A DNA stretch of 18,288 bases from assembly GCA_002284615.2 (NCBI GenBank), contig MU070112.1, positions 141,984 through 160,271 on the forward strand. The letters run 5' to 3'. The notes below the pieces were generated by a model. It made no database searches, was not told where the DNA came from, and saw only the letters and a program-made list of their open reading frames with translations. This stretch comes from Dunaliella salina. Lineage: Eukaryota > Chlorophyta > Chlorophyceae > Chlamydomonadales > Dunaliellaceae. The translations under genes were made by a program, and so were the position numbers. Below, piece after piece: positions 1-9,244 of this stretch (position 1 is its first letter; the number at the start of each line of letters is the position of its first letter).

Positions 1-15
1 ACACGCACACACACA
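1..15. repeat. (AC)n-like dinucleotide tract
   Basis: Short alternating AC tract with one G interruption at the window edge. It lies in the presumed intron downstream of the second exon of the minus-strand gene. Confidence 0.6.
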
Positions 16-64
16 GAGGAGCACACATGAAACCAAAAAACTGAGATGCTTGTGAGCTACATAC

Positions 65-378
65 CTCCTGAGGAGCATGCGCTCCAGGTTTTGAAGGTGT
101 TCCAGCACTGCTGCCGGACAAACTCCCAGTCCTCCCTGATAAGCAAGGCAAATCAATTGTTGTCTAAAAACAGGCTGTGGTTTCAGAAACACCAATTGGA
201 GATGCTTCCTTCAGGAGGCACCAAGTGTGTGACCCTTCAGCTTACCTGCTTGCTTCTGCTCCTCCTGCTGCCTCCTCTCTGTTTCTTCTATACCCAATGC
301 AGTGTCAACACTCCTCTCGAAGTCATGCTTTGCCTTCTCCAGTGCCTCTTTCAACCCGAAATCAAATCCACCCCACAT
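65..378 (-). CDS. N-terminal exons of a TMF/golgin-like coiled-coil protein (partial)
   Basis: Two spliced minus-strand exons, running off the left edge. Exon 1 is 378-246: an ATG opens a frame beginning MWGGFDFGLKEALEKAKHDF, 44 codons plus one base, ending at donor CAG|GTAAGC. The intron is 245-136, with acceptor TTATCAG. Exon 2 is 135-65: it continues in phase as RTGSLSGSSAGTPSKPGAHA and then PQE, ending GAG|GTATGT in phase 0. The layout is a short hydrophobic/amphipathic N-terminus, a Glu/Gln/Arg-rich helix, then a Ser/Gly/Pro linker. It resembles the start of TMF1/golgin-family Golgi tethers, which begin with a Trp/Phe-bearing amphipathic segment followed by a D.ALG-like stretch. That assignment is by pattern only. 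The splice sites, phase agreement and ATG are seen directly. The coiled-coil body would lie off the window. Confidence 0.55.
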
Positions 379-845
379 TGCCAGCTCAACACGGCCAGGG
401 TTTGAGTATCTTTAGTTGAGAGGCCCTTATCTGAGCCAATGACATACAGGACAAAGTGCATTCACATGCAATTGTTTTTGCGTGCAAGCATGATGAACCT
501 AAGTGTCTCACGCTCTTAAGTACCTATTATTCGTTATTACTGAGAACGTTGAGTAATTAGGTTTCTTAAACCACATTATTGGGATGGGCTAGGACTGTGT
601 GGAACCACAAACTTGTATCTTGGAACATATCATTTGATTCTCTCATTTCAAATTATATTTGTCATCACCCCTCAGTAACCGTAGAGTTGCGCAGGGGAGG
701 AGGATGCCCTCCTCTCTGCATCCCTTTTCAAGCAGTCATCATCAGTATCATGTCCACAGTAGGCCAGTTGGTCAGGAAATAGGCAAGGTGGCCTCTGGCC
801 GCTCACATTGCAGATGTTGCAGCAATAATCATCATCAACCATGTC
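379..845. promoter_or_regulatory. Divergent intergenic region between the golgin-like gene and the transporter
   Basis: About 470 bases between the minus-strand ATG at 378 and the tentative first transporter exon. They should hold both 5' UTRs and a shared or bidirectional promoter. No clear TATA box or repeated operator is visible. The block 480-660 is AT-richer. Short open frames here lack splice or homology support. Confidence 0.35.
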
Positions 846-3800
846 ATGCTGGCATTAGTAAAGGACCACTTCATCAAGATGCAGGCATGCCCTTGCAAGG
901 GCTCAATGTCTGCAGGTAAACAATCGATCCAACTCTCCAACCAAACAAAGCACTCCAGGAACGTTGCTTTTGATCATCACAAGGCATCAAGGACTGGTGG
1001 ACAGCGTTCCCTACCCAATACGCAAGCATGAGGCGTCGCTTTTGGTCACCAAGAATTAATGGACAGTGTACCCTTACAAAAACACTAGCAGGAGGCGTTG
1101 CCTGGTCACTACTCGCTCTCAAGCCAGCAGACCCGCATCAACCCAGCCTGACCAGCCACGCTCTGCAGCAGACCAGCCCTTTTTGCGTGTTGTGCTACCG
1201 ACTGCTCTGGGATTGATGCTCTGTAACATGGATCGGATCTGTTTATCAGTCGCCATCATCCCCATGTCTGCTGAATTTGGCTGGGCAGGAGGGTTGCAGG
1301 TAAGGAGATGGAGCTTCGTAGTGATCCACTAGGTCAGGATGACCTAACGGACGCGTTAACCGTCATGGCGTCTGCCACTTCTGCACAGCTTGTCCTCATG
1401 CAGATCTGCCTTTTTAGTTGAGGGTGCTGTTGCCTAGCTGCTACCCTCGCACTGTACACACCCTCTCTACTGTCCTCTCTCGGCAGGGTGTCATCCAGTC
1501 GTCCTTCTTGTGGGGCTACATGGCCACACAACTCCTTGGGGGTGCCCTGGCTGACAGATTCGGCGGCAAGCGCGTGCTTGCAGGCGGCATTGCCTGGTTT
1601 TCGGCGGCCTCGCTGCTGCTGCCTGCTGCGCTTTCCCCGGCAGTGGTGGCCTCTGGTCTGGCACTGCCTGCGATGCTCATGGCACGCTGCTTTGTGGTGA
1701 GCGTCGTTGGGTGTAGCTGCAAGTTGGATAGGCATGATTGCTATCTAGTTATGCGTGGGTGCAGCTGCAAGCTGGATAGGCGTCATTGCTATTTCGTTAT
1801 GCGCGGGTGCAGCTGCAAGTTGGATAGGCGTGATTGCTATGCAAGTAAGACCAAATCCACTGAGGGCTGTAGCACACGCAACTAGGGGCTATAGCATTTT
1901 CAACTAGAGTTGGACAATCGTGGCAAATGCTTGCGGGCATCTAACACAAATGACTGTGTGTTTCTTCATTCCATTGCATCAAGAACGTTGACCATGGTCC
2001 TTTGAGCTGTGATTGCAAGATCTGGATCAGAGTGCTATGGCTCAGGTCGAGCAGAGCGCCAATCAGATGGACGAAAAGGCTGGCTGATTATGAATGCTCG
2101 TTCCTTTTGTTGCTGTGATGCCTGATTTTGGTGGTGCAGGGCTTGGGAGAAGGCGTGGCCCTACCCTCCATGAACAACCTGGTGGCCACGTATGTGCCCA
2201 AGGAGGCCAAGGCCAGGGCATTGGGGATGTGCTTTACAGGATTCCACACAGGTGGGAATAGGATCCATGATTTTGTGCTCGGGGTCTGTGCAAATGCTGT
2301 GCATGAAACACCAAACTTCTCTGTTAATGGAAGGAGGAAAGTCGCAAGGAGTACCTCCTTATGAATTGCGTCAGGTGCTAGAACTAGCAATGCTGACGCC
2401 GCAATGCTGACGTCCCCGCTTCTGATCCTGCATGCACATGCAGGCAACTTGTTAGGGCTCATCCTGTCACCCCTTATTCTGTCGGCATTCGGCTGGCGCG
2501 CGCTCTTCTGCGTGTTTGGTTTTTTTGGCCTCCCCCTGCTGGCGATGTGGCTGTCGGTAGTCCCAGACACCGAGCCCTCTCACAGGAGTACACCTGCTCT
2601 AGATCCCACCAGCAGCAGCAGCAGCAGCAGCAGTAGCAGCCCTTCCAGTAGTCCGTCCAACCCTGCAAGCAGTACAGCAGGAGCTTCTCCTGCTGACATG
2701 GAAGGCATATCCCAGGGGAGTGGGCAGAGTATAGAAGGGAGGGAGGGTGGGGCAAGCACATCTGAGGCATTTGCGACAGCAGATGTCAGCATTATATCAT
2801 TGATGAGTAAACCAGCGACCTGGGCCATTGTCATTGTCAACGTCGTCAACCATTTCGGCTACTTCATCTACCTCAACTGGATGCCCACGTACTTTGTCAA
2901 GGTCCGCCCAGGATCTTAGAACAGCTTTTGATGTAGTCTTTTGCACTCAATGTGGGTGAACAAAGCAGGTCGAAATATGCGCTTGTCATCACAATGGAGC
3001 AACGAAACAAGAGTTGAAAGTTCAAGGCTGGACAGGTAGGTGGCATTTCTACATAGCTGGTGGCCTTCTGTTGCCGAGGAAGGCCTTGAGTCTCAACTCT
3101 CAAGCCCTCCAGGCGTCGGAATGACAGCCTTCCTGTAAAAGGCAGTACTTTACAAAGATCCTGCCTGTCTGGCTTCAATCAGAGGCAACAGAACTGATTC
3201 AACCGCTTTCGCGTCTTGAAAATGAAGAAACTTTTGGAGCACAATCCACACATGAGAAGAGGCAAGCAAACCCGCTCAGATTTGCTGCAGCTTTTCTCCT
3301 CCGTACTTGTGCCCGCAGGTTCAACTTCTGCACTTCAAGCTACATGGCCACGAATTGTTGGGGGCCTGCTGATCTACTCCTGTTTGCTGATCCTTTGCTC
3401 CTCCATGCACTTGTCCTCAAAATTTTAGCCTCTTTGCCTTTGGATCTGTGACCATAGAACGCCAGGGGTGTCCTATCCTGCTTCTCTTTGCTGCTCCTTT
3501 GCTCCCTAGCACACAGAACCTCAGATTTGACCACCACGCCTCCAGCTTCATAGTGACAGATTGTGGAGGGCATGCCACCCCTGCTCCTATTTGCTGCTCT
3601 TATGCTCCTTCAAACACAAGAACCCCAGGTTTAACCACTGCGCCTTTAGCATCATGGCCAATTCATTGGGGCCATGCTAACCCGTGCTCTTTTGTCCACA
3701 TCTTTTCTCAGGCCCTCGGATTCGACCTCCGCGCCTCCAGCTTCATGGCCTTCCTGCCATGGCTGGTCATGGCTGTGGGCAGCTCGCTGTCGGGGGTGCT

Positions 3801-5302
3801 GGCAGATGCGCTCGTGGCCAGGGGGATACACGTCACGCAAGTGCGCAAGGCTGTGCAAACCGTGGCATTCCTCGTGCCTGCTGTGGCGCTCATGGTGCTC
3901 TCGCAGCCTGGGCTGTCTCCAAAGGTGGGTGATACCTTGTGGGCCTTGCAATGCCACAAGATAGGAGCCGTAAGGGAATGCTGGCAGACGCACTCGTGGC
4001 CGGGGGGATACACGTCACGCAAGTGCGCAAGGCTGTGCAAACCATGGCATTCCTCGTGCCTGCTGTGGTGCTCATGGTGCTCTCGCAGCCTGGGCTTGGG
4101 CTGTCTCCCAAGGTGGGTGATACCTCGTGGGTTTTGCAATGCCACAAGATAGGAGCCATAAGGGAATGCTGGCAGACGCACTCATGGCCAGGGGGATACA
4201 TGTCACGCAAGTGCACGAGGCTGTGCAAACCGTGGCACTCCTCGTGCATGTCGTGGTGCTGCTGGTGCTCTCGCAGCCTGGGCTGTCTCCGAAAGAGGGT
4301 AAGTTGCTGAAAAATACTTCGTCAGCCTTGCCATGCTACAAGATAGGAACCATCAGTCGAATCGCAAGCACATCTGGGGCAGCTGCAGCAAGGTTTGTGC
4401 CAGCTTCATTTCACTTGTGTTTACGCCAGTGACCTGTGCCAAATGGCATCAAGAAAAAAGCCATCATTCGAAATGCATGACTGCTGGACTTGCAATGCCG
4501 CACCGCAGCTTGTGATTTGGCTGGCAAGTGTCTGACTGAGCCATACTCAAGGTATCCTTATGCATTGGAGGTTGTAGGACCTGGCTTTTTCTGAATTCCA
4601 TGGAGGGTCTGCCGGATGCTCACGTGGGCACACAGGCTTCAGGAGCTTTAGCAAGACCCGCCTGCTTCCTTTGTGAATATATTGTGCGCGGTTTCTGCGT
4701 GTGTTGCCATTGCTGCCCTTTGCTTACTTGCCCTAACACATGTCAATGTTTGGAGCCGCGGTCTTGGCATTGAACATTCCGACAAATGGCACATAACAAA
4801 AAAACGCAGCATAAATTTGGCTAGGTTGGCTCAGCACAGATGGGGAGCTGAATGCATTTGAAACACCTGCAAGATGTTGCTTTGCCCCGTTTTTCCCCTA
4901 AGTCACCCCATGCCTGCCAACAACCTGTAAGCACATTGTATTCACATATTTTGTGTCCCAAACACTGCAGCTGCTGCTCCGTAGCTGATCCATTTTCTAC
5001 TTTTGCCTTCTACATCGCAGCAAGCTGTGGTGCTGATGACCATAGCTTTGGGCACGACATCCCTAGGCCAGGCAGGCTTTGTTGCCAACATGTCAGACAT
5101 CGCCCCACGACAAGCCGGCAAAATGTTTGGGCTTAGCAACACCTTTGGTTCGCTGTCAGGGATTGTCGGCGTCACGGCTGTAGGTTTCATAGTGGAAGCC
5201 ACCAACTCGTTCAGCCCTGTCTTCCAATTGACGGCAGGGCTTTACGTCATGGGCACGCTTGTGTGGTGGCTGCTGGCCACGGGGGAGCGGGTGTTTGACT
5301 GA
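846..5302 (+). CDS. PHT4/SLC17-type anion (phosphate) transporter, MFS, spliced
   Basis: Proposed exons: 846-915 (tentative), 1124-1299, 1487-1696, 2140-2251, 2444-2901, 3712-3924 and 5021-5302 (TGA at 5300-5302), about 506 aa. All joins keep frame. Donors are GT (GTAAGG, GTGAGC, GTGGGA, a weak GTCCGC, GTGGGT) and acceptors AG. Twelve membrane spans fit the major facilitator superfamily. The first contains NMDRICLSVAIIPMSAEFGW, the PHT4/SLC17 'DR.' signature. MFS motif A is GGALADRFGGKRVL near residue 100. GLGEGVALPSMNN marks span 4, and NMSDIAPRQAGKMFGLSNTF is the conserved family block before spans 11-12. The central loop (about residues 231-295) is enlarged by a ten-Ser run and Ser/Pro/Gly-rich sequence. 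PHT4 members carry phosphate or organic anions, often at plastid membranes. The substrate is not readable here. The 5' end is the weak point: the exon at 1124 has no upstream in-frame ATG, and joining it to ATG 846 is only phase-compatible. An acceptor at 1168 is equally in frame. Confidence 0.85.
958..1110. repeat. Decayed tandem repeat, about 72-bp then about 61-bp spacing
   Basis: Related segments start at 958, 1030 and about 1091. Each begins with a variant of GAGGCGTTGCTTTTGGTCA, and the first two share a later GGACAG.GT.CCCT block. The array ends beside the proposed acceptor of the first well-supported transporter exon, which makes that exon's start hard to place. Confidence 0.5.
1711..1854 (+). 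repeat. Three tandem 48-bp units inside a transporter intron
   Basis: Units start at 1711, 1759 and 1807, each opening with GTGCAGCTGCAAGTTGGATA or a close variant. They begin 14 bases after the donor at 1697. 48 is a multiple of three and the units carry no stop in the frame of the preceding exon. Read-through would give three 16-residue Cys-rich repeats of the form GCSCKLDRxxCYxVMR, then a stop ending at 1885. Normal splicing removes them. Confidence 0.9.
2387..2414. repeat. 14-bp direct duplication near an acceptor
   Basis: Two tandem copies of GCAATGCTGACGCC (second ends TC) lie in the intron 2252-2443, shortly before the acceptor at 2443. Confidence 0.8.
2611..2640 (+). repeat. In-frame AGC microsatellite coding a ten-serine run
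   Basis: Ten trinucleotides (nine AGC, one AGT) lie in frame in the transporter exon 2444-2901. They encode ten consecutive serines in the loop between spans 6 and 7, a length-variable site that leaves the membrane core untouched. Confidence 0.9.
3317..3711 (+). repeat. Degenerate ~100-bp repeats resembling the acceptor and start of the next exon
   Basis: The real exon starts at 3712 with CTCGGATTCGACCTCCGCGC, then CTCCAGCTTCATGGCC. Related stretches lie upstream at about 3319-3353 (GTTCAACTTCTGCACTTCAA), 3521-3562 (CTCAGATTTGACCACCACGC) and 3620-3660 (CCCCAGGTTTAACCACTGCG). Each is followed by a similar pyrimidine-rich CTGCTCC.TTTGCT block. Spacing between the last copies is roughly 94-99 bp. 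They are mutated, with no usable acceptor/frame combination seen. Confidence 0.65.
3797..4350 (+). repeat. Tandem triplication of the 3' half of a transporter exon plus its donor
   Basis: Copies begin at 3797, 3979 and 4167 (offsets 182 and 188; the second unit carries a 6-bp insertion). Copies 1 and 2 differ at roughly ten positions by eye. Copy 3 is more divergent and fades after about 4350. Each contains exon sequence for LADALVARGIHVTQVRKAVQ or a variant, on to QPGLSPK and then the donor region. Copies 1 and 2 keep GTGGGT; copy 3 reads GAGGGTAAGT. The reading frame stays open in every copy. Only copy 1 has the 5' half of the exon, so copies 2 and 3 are assigned to the intron 3925-5020. 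Confidence 0.9.
4456..4492 (+). repeat. Short dispersed repeat, copy 1 (in intron)
   Basis: Contains AAGCCATCATTCGAAATGCA followed by TGACTGCTGG. Related copies lie at 6855-6889 and 7229-7265. Confidence 0.7.
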
Positions 5303-5977
5303 CCGAGACATGAAAATGTTTTTTGAAGAAACATAATTTAAATCGACAACCTCTGCTGTCAGGCAGTAACTTTCACCATGCAAAGAAAAGAAGAACTACA
5401 AGAGCAAAGGGAGCTTTCCCTCCATCACTTGAGGGAAAGGAAACACATTGGCTCCCAGAAGCCATGAGTCCTCTTCACCACAAAAGCAAGAAACAGAAGG
5501 GGATCATGAGGGTTACTGGAAGACAATGGCTCTAAACTCTGGCTGTGAGAGGGAATTCTGTTTTCAAGAGACGCGGCTAGTGGTAACAATTATGGGCACA
5601 CTCAACAGAAAAGACATGATGGTTATGGGTACACCAGGTGGCGTGCCAATGCATGGGCCCTGGTTGTCCTCTTTCGCTCATCTTTCTCACCTCATCGGCT
5701 AGATTAGGCACGGGCTACTGCTAGTGACCCTCCTGATCCTCACTGACTTCTTTGTCTTGTTTCTCCTGGTGAAGGGGATACAAGGTTACAATGGGAATTA
5801 AGCCTTCAGCCATCAAGTTTGGCTGCTCATCAGTTCTTATGTACCAGAAAAACATTGAGGAAAAGCTCAAGAAGAGAAAAAACTCAGGTCGTAATCAAAC
5901 AAATCGATAGTGTTCACAGGCACCAACAGCGACTCAGACCTCGGGACACCACAATTTTCTCATAAATGTTGGTCCAT
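5303..5977. other. Region downstream of the transporter, no gene recognised
   Basis: Contains the 3' UTR of the transporter and intergenic DNA. The usual chlorophyte TGTAA polyadenylation signal is not visible soon after the stop. A perfect 8-bp stem with an 8-base loop occurs at 5415-5438 (TTTCCCTC/GAGGGAAA). Next to it AACACATTGGCTC at about 5441 recurs near 15336 in a similar context. Short open frames here have no supporting features. Confidence 0.5.
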
Positions 5978-6800
5978 AGCAAAGAAACCAATAGCAGTGC
6001 AGCACTGAAAGCAGCACACTACTCCTTAGCAGTACAGCACTGGAAGCACTGCACAGTTCCGTAGCAAAGGTAGGGTAAGGTAAGGTTGTTTCCGTAGCAG
6101 AGTATCCAATAGCAGTGCAGCACTGAGAGCACCACACAATCCCTTAGCAGTACAGCACTGGAAGCACTGCACAGTTCCATAGCAAAGTGTTATTTCCATA
6201 ATGGAGTATCCAATAGCAGTGCAGCACTGAAAGAACCACACTATTCCTTAGCTTGACAGCACTAGAAGCGCTGCAGAGTCCCATAGCAACGTGTTGTTTC
6301 CGTAGCAGAGTATCCAATAGCAATGCAGCACTAAAAGCACCACACAGTCCCTTAGCAGCACAGCACTGGAAGCGCAGCACAGTTCCATGGCAAAGTGTTG
6401 TTCCAATAGCAGTGTAGCACTGAAAGCACCACAAAATTCCTAAGCAGTACAGCACTGGAAACACTGCACAGTTCCATAGCAAAGTGTTGTTTCCATGGCA
6501 GAGTATCCAATAGCAGTGCAGCACTAAAAGCACCACACAATCCCTTAGCAGTACAGCACTGGAAGCACTGCACAGTTCCATAGCAAAGGTAAGGTAAGGT
6601 AAGGTTGTTTCCGTAGCAGAGTATCCAATAGCGGTGCAGCACTAAAAGCACCACACAATCCCTTTGCAGTACAGCACTGGAAGCGCTGTACAGGTCCATG
6701 GCAAAGTGTTGTTCCAATAGCAGTGTAGCACTGAAAGCACCACACTATTCCTTAGCAGTACAGCACTGAAAGCAACCCCCCATGTGTTCCCTTTGCAGCA
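5978..6800. repeat. Minisatellite array of 89/104/118-bp units
   Basis: The landmark (T)CCAATAGCAGTGCAGCACT recurs near 5987, 6105, 6209, 6313, 6402, 6506, 6624 and 6713, giving intervals of about 118, 104, 104, 89, 104, 118 and 89. Each unit consists of two related half-units, one with CAGTGCAGCACTG and one with CAGTACAGCACTG. The first is a perfect 6+1+6 palindrome. The 118-bp units contain extra GGTAA pentamers; the 89-bp units lack a 15-base block including CGTAGCAGAG. The array fades out at about 6780-6810. Confidence 0.95.
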
Positions 6801-6854
6801 CCACACAGTTCCAGAGTGAAGGGGATACATGTTTTTTACAAGTTTACAAGGAAA

Positions 6855-6889
6855 AGTCATCAGCCAAAACGCATGACTGCTAGGCTATG
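6855..6889 (+). repeat. Short dispersed repeat, copy 2
   Basis: AGTCATCAGCCAAAACGCAT then GACTGCTAGGC, matching 4456-4492 and 7229-7265 with a few changes. It lies just beyond the minisatellite. Confidence 0.75.
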
Positions 6890-7948
6890 GCTCAAAAAAG
6901 CACGGTGGCTTGGCCCTAGGTATCCATCCACCTTCCCTTAATTGATACAGTGAGTGTTTTCACTGCCTGCATAGTTTTTGTTTTTTGTCATTGATTGTGG
7001 AGTATTTGTGCTGCCTGCGGAGTTATTATTTTCTCTTCCTTCGGTGCAGATTGTTGCCTTTTTCTTCAGTGCAGCACATTCCATCAACCATATTTTCCAA
7101 CATGATACTCAGGATAGAAGAGCAAAGACTTACAGCTGAAGGACAAAGAAGTCTGCAGAGGTCTGCATGCTGCTGCTCTGCCACTACCTGATGACATAGG
7201 CCTCACGACGCATGTAGGTTTTACACGAAGAAGCCATCAGTCAAAATGCATGACTGCTGGGCTAAAAGTGGAGAAGCTGTAAAAAGCAAATTGGGACTAA
7301 GTATGCTTTTTTTTAGCACCAAGCAAGTGTATTTGTTTGATGGGCAATGCAGCGCGACAGTTCGATGGTCTCAGGTTTAAAGTTGTAACTAGCACCAGCA
7401 CACATCACTTCATGTTCTGAAGTGGTTTGAAAAACTCAGGGAACACAGAAGATTCAGAGGTGGTCGCGAAGGCACACAGGAGAAGGGACTGGGCACTCAG
7501 TAGAAACTGGAAGGAAATGAGTTGCAACGACAAAAGGCATATCCATATGGGAAACACGAATGGGAAAGAAACTTCCCATGCTTTCCCTTGAAGGCATACA
7601 CACCAGTGTCTCTTATTCGGTTTTCCAATAACCTGAATTTGTGGCTCACCCAAATATGCCCATCTCAGAAACCTTGATTTTATAGCTTTTGCCCGGATGC
7701 TTCCAGAGGTGGGCGACGAAGGCCTCAAAAAAGGGGCACCTTTGAAATGTTCATTGAACATAGGCCCCCTAGGTTGCAATCTTCAAACTTAGCATCAAAT
7801 GGTATTTTGTGTATCACCAAGCTTTGGAATTGCAAATGAGGGGCCACCCTCCTAATTGGCCGCGGCGTGAACCCTCATTTTTGGCAACCAGCTGCCCACA
7901 TCTGACCAGCCACTCTACCAAATTGGGTGATTTCTAATGATTTGGTGT
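6890..7948. other. Intergenic region, no gene recognised
   Basis: Holds dispersed repeat copy 3 at 7229-7265 (AGCCATCAGTCAAAATGCAT then GACTGCTGGGC) and T-rich stretches at 6975-7080. A 124-codon minus-strand frame at 7405-7779 has no recognisable domain and begins with TTG, so it is not called. Confidence 0.5.
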
Positions 7949-9122
7949 CCTTGAACCAAAAAAATATCATTGCAAAAAATATGGAGTGAAGAGACACAAT
8001 GGTTGGTCAGATACTGAATTTCAGCCATTTCCCTTGAAAGAAATTCAGCACTAGGGGTGCCAAAAAGGTCAATTTCTGACCTCCTTCATTCGCACTTTAG
8101 AATATGCGGGGTGTTAGCATACTATGTGAAGGTCGTTAAGAAAATATTTTGGGGGTGAAAAATGGTCCCAGGGTGGAGCTGTGGGCCATTTTAGGGTGAT
8201 CTGAGGCCAGGAGAGTGATCTGGGGTCAACCAATTTTCATCATTTTTTGGTGAGTGTTTTTTATTTATATTATAATGGTTGGCCTGGTCAGATTTTGAAA
8301 ATATAGGTGGGAGAGAACATTTTCAGGAATTTGGGCCCGTAGCGCACCTCTGGGATGCCTCTGGCCCGCCGGGAAGCCGCATATCTGTTCCTCGCAACTT
8401 TTTATAAAGGCCATGCCACACCTGCGCTGACTTGCAAAGAAGGTGTGCATCTTGGATAGATTAGATTAGATTAGATTAGAATGCATGGAGACCCCCGGCC
8501 AGACTGTTCGGCTGAACAGCCTTTGACTCAGGAGGGTCTGCGCCAGCCAACAGCAAATCTGAAAACGACATGAAAGAGAAGCTTTTTGTTTTGTTGCAAG
8601 CGCAAATTAGAAACAACTTGGTCACTCAAATGTTGGCGCAAGAAAGGTTGGGCAAGTGAAAAATCACCAGACAGAGTTCAGAAAAGGAGCATTTACACTA
8701 GCTGGTGTCTGTAGACATGCACTTTGCTTTCAGGGGGCATCTGGGAGGGGGTTTGCTGGGCGTGCGGCAGCGGCTGAGGATTGAAGAAGGAGAGTCCGAG
8801 CGCTCAGGGGTATGGCTAGCAATCCTCCGGGTCCCCATTAGTTCTGTCTCTTGCTCTCTCCTAGGCTAGTTTGGTCTAGTTTAGAGCCTCCTGGTGAGGC
8901 CTCTAACTTTTGCTAAGGGTTCTTCCCTTCCACGCGGCCTTGGCATGCGTACGTTTTTATATATTTATACGTTTTTCTTTTCTTTTCTTCAAAGCTCAAG
9001 GATCATCATGTCTCAAAGCACAGATCCCCTCATCTCGACACATAAAAAGGACATGTACCTCATCTTGGATCTGTCCACAGGAGCAACAATCGCACACTGG
9101 AGAAACCTCACCTCCCCAATAG
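7949..9122. repeat. Long duplication, copy A (uninterrupted)
   Basis: Near-identical to 10271-11818 apart from the insert in the latter. Homology starts at CCTTGAACCAAAAAAATATC and ends at CCCCAATAG. Differences are scattered substitutions, with several indels after about 8900. The right end overlaps the minus-strand C-terminal coding remnant of a retroelement, so part of the duplicated block is transposon-derived. Because homology continues beyond a possible retroelement tail at 8456-8480, it may be a segmental duplication or a larger element. No terminal inverted repeats or target duplications were found. Confidence 0.95.
8456..8480. repeat. (TTAGA)n pentamer tract in copy A
   Basis: About five TTAGA units, preserved at 11171-11195 in copy B. 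On the minus strand this is (TCTAA)n located after retroelement C-terminal coding remains, where short tandem tails of non-LTR elements often occur. Confidence 0.85.
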
Positions 9123-9244
9123 TCAGGCGCCACAACCCTGTGTAGTATCCTGCCTTTTGCCAGCCAGGCCACCTCTGCCCATTCTGAGCACATCTCCTGA
9201 AAGCTAGTAAAAAAAGAAATTTTTCGGTGCTGAGTGGGTCCCAT
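8996..9244 (-). pseudogene. C-terminal remnant of a non-LTR retrotransposon protein (zinc-knuckle-like)
   Basis: An 82-codon minus-strand frame with the segment VCDCCSCGQIQDEVHVLFMC near residues 49-68. This Cys/Cys...His...Cys spacing followed by HVLF.C resembles the cysteine/histidine motif after the reverse transcriptase domain in algal and plant non-LTR elements. The part right of 9122 (residues 1-41) is unrelated to copy B. The part left of it matches the shifted continuation of the RT in copy B. No RT core lies upstream here, so this is a truncated fragment. Recognition is by pattern only. Confidence 0.45.

Noticed and set aside
46..405. 119-codon plus-strand frame at the left edge
   Set aside because: Antisense to the two minus-strand exons, which have coherent splice sites and phase; the plus frame shows no domain.
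3652..4249. Overlapping open frames on both strands across the exon triplication
   Set aside because: They are shadows of the repeated exon; only the plus frame of 3712-3924 matches the transporter family.
6066..6090. GGTAA pentamers (also 6584-6605) and TTAGA pentamers as telomere-like repeats
   Set aside because: Short internal tracts with units unlike the TTTAGGG/TTTTAGGG algal telomere types; one set lies inside a minisatellite, the other inside a duplication.
5978..6800. Possible CRISPR array
   Set aside because: Spacing segments are themselves repeated, there are no unique spacers, and the genome is eukaryotic.
5934..6860. Long minus-strand open frames with repeating LCSASSAVLL-like peptides
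   Set aside because: They come from the minisatellite. Its 89/104/118-bp units are not multiples of three, so several frames show the same artefact and none is a conserved protein.
7405..7779. 124-codon minus-strand frame
   Set aside because: Starts with TTG, no recognised motif, no splice support; hydrophobic run can arise from composition.
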